Assembly (NCBI RefSeq): GCF_016919245.1
Contig: NZ_JAFEJA010000002.1
Location: forward strand, 932,501 to 996,500
Reading direction: 5' to 3'
DNA: 64,000 nucleotides
Origin: Streptomyces zhihengii
Lineage (GTDB): Bacteria > Actinomycetota > Actinomycetes > Streptomycetales > Streptomycetaceae
This document shows, piece by piece, positions 52,353-64,000 of this stretch (its first letter is position 1; each line of letters starts with the position of its first letter). Under the pieces are notes generated by a model. That model did no database searches. It had not been told where the DNA came from and saw nothing but the letters and a program-made list of their open reading frames with translations. Both the position numbers and the translations under genes were made by a program.

Positions 52353-53855
52353 ATGACAGGCGCTCACCACAACACGGTCGACTCCCTCGTACGCCGCAGT
52401 GCCCGGCGGAACCCGGAGCGCACCGCGGTCCGCTACGCCGACCGCACCTGGACGTACGCCGAGCTCGACACCGCCGTCTCCACCGCGGCGGCCGTCCTCG
52501 CGGACCACGGCCTCGCACCCGGCGAGCGCGTCGCCGCCTACGGCCACAACTCCGACGCCTACCTGATCGCCTTCCTCGCCTGCGCCCGCGCCGGACTCGT
52601 GCACGTCCCGGTCAACCAGAACCTCACCGGCGACGATCTCGCCTACGTGCTCTCCCAGTCGGGCTCCGCCCTGGTCCTCGCCGACCCCGCCCTCGCGTCA
52701 CGGCTGCCCGACGGGACGCCGGTGCGGGCGCTGCGGGAGAGCGACGACTCCCTGCTGGCCGCGCTGTCCTCGCCCCGCCCGTTCACGCCCGACCGCGAAC
52801 CGGCCTCCGAGGACCTCGTCCAGCTCCTCTACACCTCCGGCACCACCGCGCTGCCCAAGGGCGCGATGATGACCCACCGGGCCCTCGTCCACGAGTACGT
52901 CAGCGCGATGACCGCCCTCGACCTGCACGCCACCGACCGCCCCGTGCACGCGCTGCCGCTCTACCACTCGGCGCAGATGCACGTCTTCCTGCTGCCCTAC
53001 CTCGCCGTCGGCGCGGAGAACACCCTGCTGGACGCGCCCGACGCCGGACAGATCTTCGACCTCGTGGAGGCCGGCCGCGCCGACAGCCTCTTCGCTCCGC
53101 CCACCGTCTGGATCGGCCTGGCCAACCACCCCGACTTCGGCGCCCGCGACCTGACCGCGCTGCGCAAGGCGTACTACGGCGCCTCGATCATGCCCGTGCC
53201 CGTCCTGGAGCGGCTGCGGACGCGGCTGCCCGGACTCGCCTTCTACAACTGCTTCGGCCAGTCCGAGATCGGCCCCCTCGCCACCGTCCTCGGCCCCGGC
53301 GAGCACGAGGGCCGGATGGACTCCTGCGGCCGGCCCGTCCTCTTCGTCGAGGCGAAGGTCGTCGACGAGGACGGCGAGGAGGTCCCCGACGGCACCCCCG
53401 GCGAGGTCGTCTACCGCTCCCCGCAGCTCTGCGAGGGCTACTGGGACAAGCCCGAGGAGACCGAGGAGGCCTTCCGCGGCGGCTGGTTCCACTCCGGCGA
53501 CCTCGCCGTGCGCGACGCCCAGGGCTACTTCACCGTGGTCGACCGGGTGAAGGACGTCATCAACTCCGGGGGCGTGCTCGTCGCCTCCCGCCAGGTCGAG
53601 GACGCCCTCTACACCCACCCGGCCGTCGCCGAGACGGCCGTCGTCGGCCTCCCCGACGACCGCTGGATCGAGGCGGTGACGGCCGTGGTCGTCACCCGCG
53701 AGGAGACCACCGAGGCGGAACTGATCGCCCACGCCCGCGAACGGCTGCCCCACTTCAAGGCCCCCAAGCGGATCGTCTTCACCGACGCCCTCCCGCGCAA
53801 CGCCAGCGGCAAGATCCTCAAGCGCGAGCTGCGCGACCGCTTCGCGCAGGGGTAG
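52353..53855 (+). CDS. AMP-binding acyl-CoA synthetase (fatty-acyl/long-chain type)
   Basis: A 500-residue adenylating enzyme. The P-loop motif is LLYTSGTTALPKGAMMTH, the A5 region is FYNCFGQSEIGPLATV, and WFHSGDLAVRDAQGYFTVVDRVKD carries the hinge. The C-terminal catalytic lysine lies in RNASGKILKRELRD. It activates a carboxylic acid to acyl-AMP then acyl-CoA. The chain length is not predictable, although the neighbouring phenylacetate-CoA ligase suggests acid catabolism. The ATG at 52353 sits at a likely transcription start. Confidence 0.93.
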   Translation: MTGAHHNTVDSLVRRSARRNPERTAVRYADRTWTYAELDTAVSTAAAVLADHGLAPGERVAAYGHNSDAYLIAFLACARAGLVHVPVNQNLTGDDLAYVLSQSGSALVLADPALASRLPDGTPVRALRESDDSLLAALSSPRPFTPDREPASEDLVQLLYTSGTTALPKGAMMTHRALVHEYVSAMTALDLHATDRPVHALPLYHSAQMHVFLLPYLAVGAENTLLDAPDAGQIFDLVEAGRADSLFAPPTVWIGLANHPDFGARDLTALRKAYYGASIMPVPVLERLRTRLPGLAFYNCFGQSEIGPLATVLGPGEHEGRMDSCGRPVLFVEAKVVDEDGEEVPDGTPGEVVYRSPQLCEGYWDKPEETEEAFRGGWFHSGDLAVRDAQGYFTVVDRVKDVINSGGVLVASRQVEDALYTHPAVAETAVVGLPDDRWIEAVTAVVVTREETTEAELIAHARERLPHFKAPKRIVFTDALPRNASGKILKRELRDRFAQG

Positions 53856-53915
53856 GGGCCCGGCGTCCGCGTCCGCACCGGGCACGCGGGCCCGGTCCGG
53901 ACGCGGGCCCGGCCG

Positions 53916-55214
53916 TCAGGCGCCGCCCTCCCGGCGGAGGTCCACGATGCGGCGGATCTTGCCGACCGAGCGCTCCAGGGTCTCCGGGGCCACGACCTCG
54001 ACGGCGGCCGAGACGCCGATGCCGTCCTTCACGGCGGCGGTGACGGCGCGGGCGGCCTCGGCACGCTGGTCGCCCGTCGCCTCCGGCCGCGCCTCCACCC
54101 GCACGGTGAGCGCGTCGAGGCGGCCCTCCCGGGTGAGCCGGAGCTGGAAGTGCGGTGCCACATGGGCGGTGCGCAGCACGATCTCCTCGATCTGGGTGGG
54201 GAAGAGGTTCACCCCGCGCAGGATGATCATGTCGTCGCTGCGTCCCGTCACCTTCTCCATCCGCCGGAACGGGCGCGCCGTGCCCGGCAGCAGCCGGGTC
54301 AGGTCCCGGGTGCGGTACCGCACGACGGGCATGGCCTCCTTGGTGAGCGAGGTGAACACCAGCTCCCCCCGCTCCCCGTCCGGCAGGACCTCGCCGGTGA
54401 ACGGGTCCACGATCTCCGGGTAGAAGTGGTCCTCCCAGACATGGAGGAACCCGTCCTTGGCGTCCACGGACTCCTGGGCCACGCCGGGGCCCATCACCTC
54501 GGATAGCCCGTATATGTCGACCGCGTCGATGGCGAAGCGCTCCTCGATCTCGCGCCGCATCCCCTCCGTCCACGGCTCCGCGCCGAAGACGCCGACCTTC
54601 AGCGAGGTGCCGCGCGGATCGACGCCCTGGCGCTCGAACTCGTCGAGCAGGGTGAGCATGTACGAGGGCGTCACCATGATGATCTCGGGGCGGAAGTCCT
54701 GGATGAGCTGCACCTGCCGTGCCGTCATGCCGCCGGAGGCCGGGACGACCGTGCAGCCGAGCCGCTCGGCGCCGTAGTGGGCGCCCAGGCCGCCGGTGAA
54801 CAGCCCGTACCCGTAGGCGATGTGGACGGTGTGGCCCGGGCGGGCGCCGGCGGCCCGCAGGGACCGGGCGACGACGTCGGCCCAGGTGTCCAGGTCCCGC
54901 TCGGTGTAGCCGACCACCGTCGGCCGCCCGGTGGTCCCGCTGGAGGCGTGGATGCGGCGCACCCGCGAGCGGTCGACGGCGAACATCCCGAACGGGTAGT
55001 GGTCGCGCAGATCGGTCTTGGCCGTGAACGGGAAGCGTGCGAGGTCCGCGAGCGTCCGGCAGTCCTCCGGGCGCACCCCGGCCTTGTCGAAGGCGTCGCG
55101 GTAGAAGCCGACGTTGTCGTACGCGTGCCGGAGGGTGGTGCGCAGGCGCTCCAGTTGCAGTGCTTCGAGCTCCTCGCGCCCGAGCCGCTCCGCCGCGTCC
55201 GACCAGTCCGTCAT
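53916..55214 (-). CDS. paaK: phenylacetate-CoA ligase
   Basis: A 432-residue adenylate-forming enzyme that makes phenylacetyl-CoA, the first step of aerobic phenylacetate degradation. It has RIHASSGTTGRPTVVGYT (the P-loop with HASSGTTGKP pattern of PaaK), VTPSYMLTLLDEF, DIYGLSEVMGPGVA and the terminal SVGKIRRIVDLR with the catalytic lysine. The length matches the family. The ATG at 55214 has GGGAG nine bases upstream. No paaABCDE oxygenase genes are in view. A perfect 20-base palindrome sits 28 bases before the start. Confidence 0.95.
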   Translation of the reverse strand: MTDWSDAAERLGREELEALQLERLRTTLRHAYDNVGFYRDAFDKAGVRPEDCRTLADLARFPFTAKTDLRDHYPFGMFAVDRSRVRRIHASSGTTGRPTVVGYTERDLDTWADVVARSLRAAGARPGHTVHIAYGYGLFTGGLGAHYGAERLGCTVVPASGGMTARQVQLIQDFRPEIIMVTPSYMLTLLDEFERQGVDPRGTSLKVGVFGAEPWTEGMRREIEERFAIDAVDIYGLSEVMGPGVAQESVDAKDGFLHVWEDHFYPEIVDPFTGEVLPDGERGELVFTSLTKEAMPVVRYRTRDLTRLLPGTARPFRRMEKVTGRSDDMIILRGVNLFPTQIEEIVLRTAHVAPHFQLRLTREGRLDALTVRVEARPEATGDQRAEAARAVTAAVKDGIGVSAAVEVVAPETLERSVGKIRRIVDLRREGGA

Positions 55215-55241
55215 GGTGGGCCCACTCCCGTCGCAAACCGG

Positions 55242-55261
55242 ACGACCGATCATTCGGTCGT
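55242..55261. promoter_or_regulatory. TetR-type operator ACGACCGA-TCAT-TCGGTCGT
   Basis: A perfect 8-bp inverted repeat with a four-base centre, 28 bases upstream of paaK. Its CGACCGA...TCGGTCG arms resemble sites of PaaR and related TetR repressors, which release DNA when they bind phenylacetyl-CoA. No repressor gene is in the window. Confidence 0.65.
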
Positions 55262-55443
55262 GCTGTTCGGGATCAGTTACTCAGCCGGCGCGGGGCCGCG
55301 TCAAGGGATCGGCGGCGGCCGTCCCGCGGACCGGAACCGCTGGTACGTCCGGGGGACGTCGGGCGCTCCCCGCGCGGGCGGCGGGCCGCAACCGGGGCGG
55401 ACGGGGACGAATCGCGGGAGGATGACCGGGGAAGGGAAGTTGA

Positions 55444-55463
55444 ATCCCGCAATCAAGCGGGAT
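55444..55463. promoter_or_regulatory. palindrome ATCCCGC-N6-GCGGGAT
   Basis: A perfect 7-bp inverted repeat around AATCAA, 50 bases before the VOC gene at 55513. Its form and position suit an operator for that gene. Confidence 0.4.
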
Positions 55464-55512
55464 CCGGTCCCGTCCCGCCTTCGCCCCGTGCGATCGAACG
55501 AAGGAGTCCGTG

Positions 55513-56046
55513 ATGCCGCAGCCCGAGGGAGCCGCGCTGGAGGCGATCCGCGCCCGCCGCGAGGAACTGCGCAGCCGCTATCTGCACGCCCCCGCCGACC
55601 GCCCGGTCAGCTCCGCGCGCGGCGTGCACCACGTCGCGTTCATCTGCCGCGACGTCGAGGAGACCATCCGCTTCTACCAGGAGTTCCTCGGCTTCCCGCT
55701 GGTGGAGATCGTGGAGAACCGCGACTACCGGGGCTCCACCCACTTCTTCTTCGACATCGGCAACAACAACCTGCTCGGCTTCTTCGACTTCCCCGGCCAC
55801 GACCACCCGCCGGCCACCGAGACCGTCGGTGGTGTCCAGCACCTCGCGCTCTCCGTGGACGTCCAGCAGTACACGGCCGCCCGCAAGGCCCTCGACGCCG
55901 CGGGCGTCGAGTACCTCGGCCCCGACCGCGGTGTGGAGGACAGCCTCTACCTCCACGACCCCAACGGGGTGCCGCTGGAGCTCTACCGGGAGCGGCTCGG
56001 CATCTTCGACGGCGAGCAGATCCTGGAGACCGCGGTCGACGACTGA
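55513..56046 (+). CDS. VOC family dioxygenase-like protein
   Basis: A 177-residue VOC protein. GVHHVAFICRDVEETIRFYQEFLGFPLVEI opens the fold and YLHDPNGVPLELYRERLG closes it. The metal ligands would be the His in HHVAF, a His in QHLALSV and the Glu in PLELY, as in extradiol-type and glyoxalase-like enzymes. A helical N-terminus of about 35 residues is unusual for a simple glyoxalase. The ATG at 55513 lies six bases after GAAGGAG. It is divergent from paaK and may act on an aromatic or CoA-linked intermediate, which is inference. Confidence 0.88.
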   Translation: MPQPEGAALEAIRARREELRSRYLHAPADRPVSSARGVHHVAFICRDVEETIRFYQEFLGFPLVEIVENRDYRGSTHFFFDIGNNNLLGFFDFPGHDHPPATETVGGVQHLALSVDVQQYTAARKALDAAGVEYLGPDRGVEDSLYLHDPNGVPLELYRERLGIFDGEQILETAVDD

Positions 56047-56110
56047 CCGGCCCGCGCGGAGGCCGGCCCGGCCGGGACGCACCGGTCGCCGGGGCGGCCG
56101 GCGGCGGGGA

Positions 56111-56116
56111 TACCGT
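56111..56116 (+). promoter_or_regulatory. -10 box of a leaderless transcript
   Basis: TACCGT ends six bases before the ATG at 56123, with no RBS between. Transcription would start on the start codon. Confidence 0.45.
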
Positions 56117-56122
56117 TCGGGC

Positions 56123-57175
56123 ATGACCGCGCCCGCCCCACACGCCCTCGTCCTGGACTTCGTCCTCACCGTGCGCCACGACGGCCGCGGGGGAGTGGCC
56201 GACGACCTCGCGGACACCGCGGGCCTCGCGGTGTGGATCCGGGAGCACGCCGCCGTCCTCGGCGAGGACGCGCGCCGGGCGCCGGCGGACGAGCGGACGC
56301 TCGCCGCCGTCCGCGACCTGCGGGCGGCGGTGCGCTCCCTGTTCGCGCGGGCCGTGCTCCCCGGGCCGCCGAGCCGGGCGGACGAGGGCCGGCTGCTGCC
56401 GGCCGCCGTCGCCACGGCCCGGCTCAACGCGGCGGCCGCCGCCGTCCCCGTCGTCCCGGCCCTCCACTGGCCCGACGACGCCGACCCCGCCTCCGAACTC
56501 GTCCCCGCCACCCGCTTCGTCACGGACGCCCCTGCCCGAGCCGCGGCCACCGGCCCGGGCCCGGACGGGGGGCCGTTCCCGGGTGCCGGGTCCGCCGCGG
56601 GCGCTGCTCCCGAGGCCGCCGGCCCGGACGGGGGCCCGTTCCCGGGCCTCGGCCCCACCGCGGGCGCTGCTCCCGAGGCCGTCGGCCCGGACGGGGGCCG
56701 GTTCCCGGGCCTTGACGCTGCCGCGGGCGCTGCTCCCGAGGCCGGTGGCCCGGAGGCCGGGGGTGCTTCGCGCTCCGGGTCCGCCCCGGCGGGGGACGGC
56801 CTGCCTGTCGCGGGCGCTGCTCCCGAGGCCGGTGGCCCGGAGGCCGGGGGTGCTTCGCGCTCCGGGTCCGCCCCCGCGGGGGACGGCCTGCCTGCCGCGG
56901 GCGCTGCTCCCGAAGCCGGTGGCCCGGGCGCCGGGGGTGCCGTGCCCGGCCCGGAGGGCGGACCCTCCGCCGGCGGGGTGCTCGGGGCCGTGCTCGCGCG
57001 GGCGGCGATCGCGTTCCTGGCGGGGCCGGACCGGGTGCGGCTGCGGGCCTGCCACGCGCCGCGGTGTGTGCGGTACTTCCTGAAGGACCACCCCCGGCAG
57101 GAGTGGTGCAAGCCGGCCTGCGGCAACCGCGCCCGGGTCGCGCGCCATCACGAGCGCCGGCGGGCCGACGGCTGA
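56123..57175 (+). CDS. CGNR zinc-finger protein with a minisatellite insertion
   Basis: A 350-residue regulator-like protein. The N-terminal ~130 residues follow the ABATE/CGNR layout (LVLDFVLTVRHDGRGG...LRDLRAAVRSLF). The C-terminus is the zinc finger CHAPRCVRYFLKDHPRQEWC with CGNRARVARHHERR. Typical family members are about 180-210 residues. Here ~120 extra residues of Gly/Pro/Ala repeats (147-267) separate the two conserved parts. The zinc finger probably binds DNA. Both halves remain intact and in frame, so the gene may still be functional. Confidence 0.88.
   Translation: MTAPAPHALVLDFVLTVRHDGRGGVADDLADTAGLAVWIREHAAVLGEDARRAPADERTLAAVRDLRAAVRSLFARAVLPGPPSRADEGRLLPAAVATARLNAAAAAVPVVPALHWPDDADPASELVPATRFVTDAPARAAATGPGPDGGPFPGAGSAAGAAPEAAGPDGGPFPGLGPTAGAAPEAVGPDGGRFPGLDAAAGAAPEAGGPEAGGASRSGSAPAGDGLPVAGAAPEAGGPEAGGASRSGSAPAGDGLPAAGAAPEAGGPGAGGAVPGPEGGPSAGGVLGAVLARAAIAFLAGPDRVRLRACHAPRCVRYFLKDHPRQEWCKPACGNRARVARHHERRRADG
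56561..56923 (+). repeat. 63-bp x3 and 87-bp x2 in-frame tandem repeats
   Basis: Three 63-base units (56561, 56624, 56687) encode PDGGPFPG...GAAPEAxG. Two 87-base units (56750, 56837) encode PEAGGASRSGSAPAGDGLP plus the same GAAPEAGG ending. The two 87-base copies are nearly identical. All units share the core CGGGCGCTGCTCCCGA(G). Confidence 0.92.
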
Positions 57176-57203
57176 CGGCGGGCGGCGGCCCCCGGTGGCG
57201 GGC

Positions 57204-57587
57204 CTACGCCGGCGTCGGGGCGGCGTCCCGCCCGCCGCCGGCCGCCCCCGCGGTGCCGTTGATCTTCTCGATCGCCTGGCGGGCGTGTTCCCCCTGGGAA
57301 CGCGCCGTCAGCGACGAGACGGAGGACGGTGCGGGCGGCGGGAGCTGCTGCGTCCGTTCCGGGCTCGCGGGCTGGGCCGGCGGGGGCGCGGAGTGGGCGC
57401 CGGAGCGCAGCCGCAGCCGGTGGCCCGCGGCCTCGTCGAGGCTCACCGGGCGCTGCATCCGGGTGGCGAGCCGCCCCGCCTCCCGGCCGAGCGCGGCCAC
57501 GTCCTCCCAGGCCAGCCGGACGACGAGGCGGAGCTCGGCCTCACCGTCGGGGAGGGCCTGCAACGGAGGGCTGACACGGTCGTTCAT
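57204..57587 (-). CDS. uncharacterised small protein
   Basis: A 127-residue protein that I do not recognise. The first half is acidic to neutral with a likely helical segment (AELRLVVRLAWEDVAALGREAGRLATRM). The second half is Pro/Ala/Gln/Ser-rich and looks disordered. There is no signal peptide or membrane segment. The ATG at 57587 follows GTGAGGA at good spacing, and codon use matches the neighbourhood, so I take it as a real gene. It is convergent with the CGNR gene and divergent from the next. Confidence 0.65.
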   Translation of the reverse strand: MNDRVSPPLQALPDGEAELRLVVRLAWEDVAALGREAGRLATRMQRPVSLDEAAGHRLRLRSGAHSAPPPAQPASPERTQQLPPPAPSSVSSLTARSQGEHARQAIEKINGTAGAAGGGRDAAPTPA

Positions 57588-57764
57588 GGACTGGTCCTCA
57601 CCTTGTCGGTACCCCGTCCCCGAGGGGCGTGCTGCTCCCCGCGGACGCCTGATGTGCCCACGAGTACGGCCGTGCGACACGCCGCGTTCACCGCCGTCCC
57701 CGACGCGTCCGCCGACGCCTCCGCGCGGTGTCGGCCCCGACTCGGCCGGGTGCCTCCGGGCACG

Positions 57765-57770
57765 TACCAT
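57765..57770 (+). promoter_or_regulatory. -10 box of a leaderless transcript
   Basis: TACCAT ends seven bases before the ATG at 57778. It overlaps an alternative in-frame ATG at 57769, which is therefore unlikely to be the start. Confidence 0.45.
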
Positions 57771-57777
57771 GGCGGTT

Positions 57778-58278
57778 ATGTCGTTTCTCCGCCGCCGCAG
57801 CGCCGCCACTCCCGCGGGTCCGGACTTCGATGTCCTGGCCATGGATCCGGGCGACTGGCCCGGCAATCTCGGCGCCGGTCTGCTGCCCGCCCCCGACGGC
57901 ACCTGCCAGGGCGTGTTCCTGCGCTACGACCTCTTCGGCGGCCGCGGTCCCGCGATGATCATCGGCAACCTCCCCGAGGGCTCCCCGGCCCGCGAGGTCG
58001 AGGAGGGCGAGATCCCCTTCGAGGCCGCCCAGCTCCTGCTCGCCCTGGAGAACGACGAGCCCGTCCACGTCACCGGCGTGGAGGACACCCCGGTGATGCA
58101 GGGCGACAACCTGCTGATCGTGCGCCGGGTGAAGCTCTCCGAGAGCCGGATCTCCTGCGTCCAGTTCGACCGCAGCGACAACGTCCTCGTCACCATCGCG
58201 AGCTGGGACCGGCCGATCACCGACGATCTCTACGCGCTGCTCAAGCCGCTCCCGGCGGAGCTCTTCCAGCAGGCCTGA
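57778..58278 (+). CDS. conserved uncharacterised protein
   Basis: A 166-residue soluble protein. I recall very similar Streptomyces proteins of unknown function, with the same MSFLRRR start and the same ending in ITDDLYALLKPLPAELF. Central landmarks are VLAMDPGDWPGNL, GVFLRYDLFGG and DTPVMQGDNLLIVRRVKL. There is no signal peptide or recognised catalytic motif. The start at 57778 fits a leaderless transcript. A good intrinsic terminator follows. Strong conservation with no known role makes it a candidate for functional work. Confidence 0.8.
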   Translation: MSFLRRRSAATPAGPDFDVLAMDPGDWPGNLGAGLLPAPDGTCQGVFLRYDLFGGRGPAMIIGNLPEGSPAREVEEGEIPFEAAQLLLALENDEPVHVTGVEDTPVMQGDNLLIVRRVKLSESRISCVQFDRSDNVLVTIASWDRPITDDLYALLKPLPAELFQQA

Positions 58279-58294
58279 GCCCCTGCCCCTCCGT

Positions 58295-58322
58295 ACTGCC
58301 CGGGGTACCCCCGGGCAGTTTT
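58295..58322 (+). terminator. intrinsic terminator with T tail
   Basis: ACTGCCCGGGG (58295-58305) pairs with 58309-58319 and is followed by TTT. This is the clearest Rho-independent terminator in the window. Confidence 0.85.
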
Positions 58323-58332
58323 CGTTTGCCTC

Positions 58333-58362
58333 TTGCCAAGTGAATCATCGGACCTCTAGCGT
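58333..58362 (+). promoter_or_regulatory. promoter of the GH95-like gene (TTGCCA-N18-TAGCGT)
   Basis: TTGCCA at 58333-58338 and TAGCGT at 58357-58362 are separated by 18 bases, a good housekeeping-type match. The expected transcription start (58369) is the A of an ATG that opens a ten-codon ORF. Confidence 0.55.
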
Positions 58363-58368
58363 CGAGTC

Positions 58369-58397
58369 ATGATCCCAGGGCCGCCGGTGACCTCCGC

Positions 58398-58401
<4 letters not shown>
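58369..58401 (+). CDS. leaderless ten-codon upstream ORF (MIPGPPVTSA)
   Basis: The ATG lies exactly seven bases after the -10 box, so the mRNA would begin with it. The ORF encodes MIPGPPVTSA and its TGA overlaps the ATG of the glycosidase gene (ATGA). It contains a Pro-Pro pair, which slows ribosomes. The ORF may load ribosomes for the downstream gene, whose own RBS (GGTGA) is weak. It is too short to judge by composition. Confidence 0.4.
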
Positions 58402-62992
<4,591 letters not shown>

Positions 62993-63061
62993 CTACCCTC
63001 GCCCGGACGGACGCACGCACCCGGGCGAATAGTCATACCGGTGTGGTTCCCGGGCGAGGGG

Positions 63062-63100
63062 GCGGGGTGCCACCGGACCCCCACGGCGGTGGCACCCCGC
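63062..63100 (-). terminator. hairpin after the amidase gene
   Basis: GCGGGGTGCCACCG (63062-63075) and 63087-63100 form a perfect 14-bp stem with an 11-base loop. It separates the amidase gene from the geosmin synthase gene on the same strand. Confidence 0.75.
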
Positions 63101-63116
63101 GGTCATCGGAGGTCCG

Positions 63117-64000
63117 TCACCTGCGCACCACCCGCACATCGGCGGCCTTCACGAACGCCACCCGGTGCCCGAACTGGATCTGGACGTACTCCTCCTGTCC
63201 GCGCACCACCCGGTGGACCGACGTGTCGAACTTCGGTGCGTACAGGTACTCGCCCGGTGTCCGGTCGCCCGCCACGTACCGCTGCCCCGCCCCGAGGGTG
63301 TACGGCAGCGGCGAGACCGCCTGCACCGGCACCCCGGCCGGATACGCCGACGCCTCCGGGTACGCCCGCCCGTACACCGGCACCCGGTCGAGGCCCTCCC
63401 GGGGCGTCACCAGCGTCCCCCGCGAGGGAACCGCGGTCGGCTGGGTGCGCGGATTGTGGAACCACGCCTTCTGCCCCAGGTACCAGACCGCCGTCCAGTC
63501 GCCGCGGCGCTCCGCCACCGCGTACTGCTGGCCCGTCGAGGCCCGCGCCCCCGTGTCGTTCACCCCGTTCGTCGAATCCGCGCCGTCCGGGCGCAGACCG
63601 ACGTCCTTCACCAGCGGGGTGTCCTCACCCGGACCGGTGTGCAGCCGCACCGCGCCGGAGCCGTGCGGCGCGCAGGCCTCGCCGGCCCGCACGCAGCCCG
63701 TGTACAGCGGCTTGTGGGCGTCGTACGCCGGACGCACGGTGACCACGGCGCTGTCCGGACCCGCGGAGGGCGTCAGCGGCCGGCCCAGCAGCCGGAAGTA
63801 GTGCGCCCAGTCCCAGTACGGCCCCGGGTCCGTGTGCATCCCGCGGATCGTGGCGGTCGTGGTGCCCGGCACGTTGTCGTGGCCGATGATGTGCTGCCGG
63901 TCCAGCGGGATGTCGAAGCGGTGCGCGAGATAGCGCACCAGCCGGGCCGACGTCCGGTACATCGCCTCCGTGTACCAGGCGTCCGGGGCCACCAGGAAGC
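63117..64000 (-). CDS. N-acetylmuramoyl-L-alanine amidase, 5' part outside the window
   Basis: The 3' ~294 codons of an amidase_2 (PGRP-like) protein. The frame runs past the right edge, so the N-terminus is missing. The visible part has LVRYLAHRFDIPLDRQHIIGHDNVPGT, where the histidine is a zinc ligand, and GPYWDWAHYF, the end of the amidase fold. About 190 further residues follow, with SH3-like or wall-binding character (YAVAERRGDWTAVWYLGQKAWFHN, GVPVQAVSPLPYTL). It cleaves the amide between MurNAc and the peptide stem. Confidence 0.9.
   Translation of the reverse strand, partial: FLVAPDAWYTEAMYRTSARLVRYLAHRFDIPLDRQHIIGHDNVPGTTTATIRGMHTDPGPYWDWAHYFRLLGRPLTPSAGPDSAVVTVRPAYDAHKPLYTGCVRAGEACAPHGSGAVRLHTGPGEDTPLVKDVGLRPDGADSTNGVNDTGARASTGQQYAVAERRGDWTAVWYLGQKAWFHNPRTQPTAVPSRGTLVTPREGLDRVPVYGRAYPEASAYPAGVPVQAVSPLPYTLGAGQRYVAGDRTPGEYLYAPKFDTSVHRVVRGQEEYVQIQFGHRVAFVKAADVRVVRR

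Overview
The window is about 64 kb of very GC-rich DNA with strong third-position GC bias, GTG and TTG starts, frequent ATGA/GTGA gene overlaps and many probably leaderless genes. It carries a geosmin synthase, a sigma-B/F-type partner-switching cluster, several actinobacterial DUF families (DUF5133, DUF6158, DUF6328, DUF6458) and an LAETG sortase substrate. Together these point to a Streptomyces chromosome. I see no rRNA, tRNA, CRISPR array, insertion sequence or prophage. The arrangement looks like ordinary chromosomal DNA rather than a transferred island.

Region by region. 0-5 kb: two VOC (glyoxalase-fold) proteins, a DUF5133 protein, and an overlapping pair made of an aromatic-acid-exporter-like protein and an MFS transporter. 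5-15.5 kb: a general-stress signalling block with two SigB/SigF-family sigma factors, an STAS anti-sigma antagonist, two RsbW-like ATP-binding proteins, a hybrid histidine kinase with stacked HAMP repeats, a CsbD-like protein, an ANTAR/PAS/PP2C phosphatase, a DUF6158 protein and a DJ-1/PfpI protein. Boxes of the form GNNT-N14..16-GGGTAC lie upstream of the STAS gene, the PfpI gene, the VOC gene at 789 and the distant MpaB-family gene at 39705, suggesting a local sigma-B-type regulon. 15.6-20.7 kb: meaB-mutB-mutA, the methylmalonyl-CoA mutase module. 20.9-24.7 kb: a DUF6458 membrane protein, a transketolase, a repeat-flanked DUF6328 protein and a sortase substrate.

24.7-30.6 kb: an organosulfur operon read leftwards (Tat lipoprotein binding protein, ATPase, permease, a DszA/NtaA-type flavin monooxygenase, a TauD-type dioxygenase). 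About 550 nt upstream is a small ORF too short for standard gene calling. It encodes a peptide with the S-R-x-H-V-D-L...S-A-x-C signature of actinobacterial sulfur-gene leader peptides, carries a TTA codon, and is followed at its stop codon by a hairpin. I regard this as the most interesting element of the window.

30.8-43 kb: a secreted phosphodiester glycosidase/metallophosphoesterase fusion, a second multi-domain PP2C phosphatase, a 3-hydroxyisobutyryl-CoA hydrolase, a serine hydrolase, and an MpaB-family protein overlapping a Ser/Thr kinase that ends in nine 42-residue TPR units. 43-53.9 kb: a phytoene-dehydrogenase-like oxidoreductase, a secreted GH10 xylanase with CBM2, a Tat-exported serine hydrolase, a Ca2+/H+ antiporter-like protein, an N-terminal-nucleophile acylase and an acyl-CoA synthetase. 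53.9-64 kb: phenylacetate-CoA ligase with a perfect palindromic operator, a VOC protein, a CGNR zinc-finger protein with an in-frame minisatellite, two uncharacterised proteins, a GH95-like glycosidase preceded by a leaderless ten-codon ORF, geosmin synthase, and the 3' part of an N-acetylmuramoyl-L-alanine amidase cut by the window edge.
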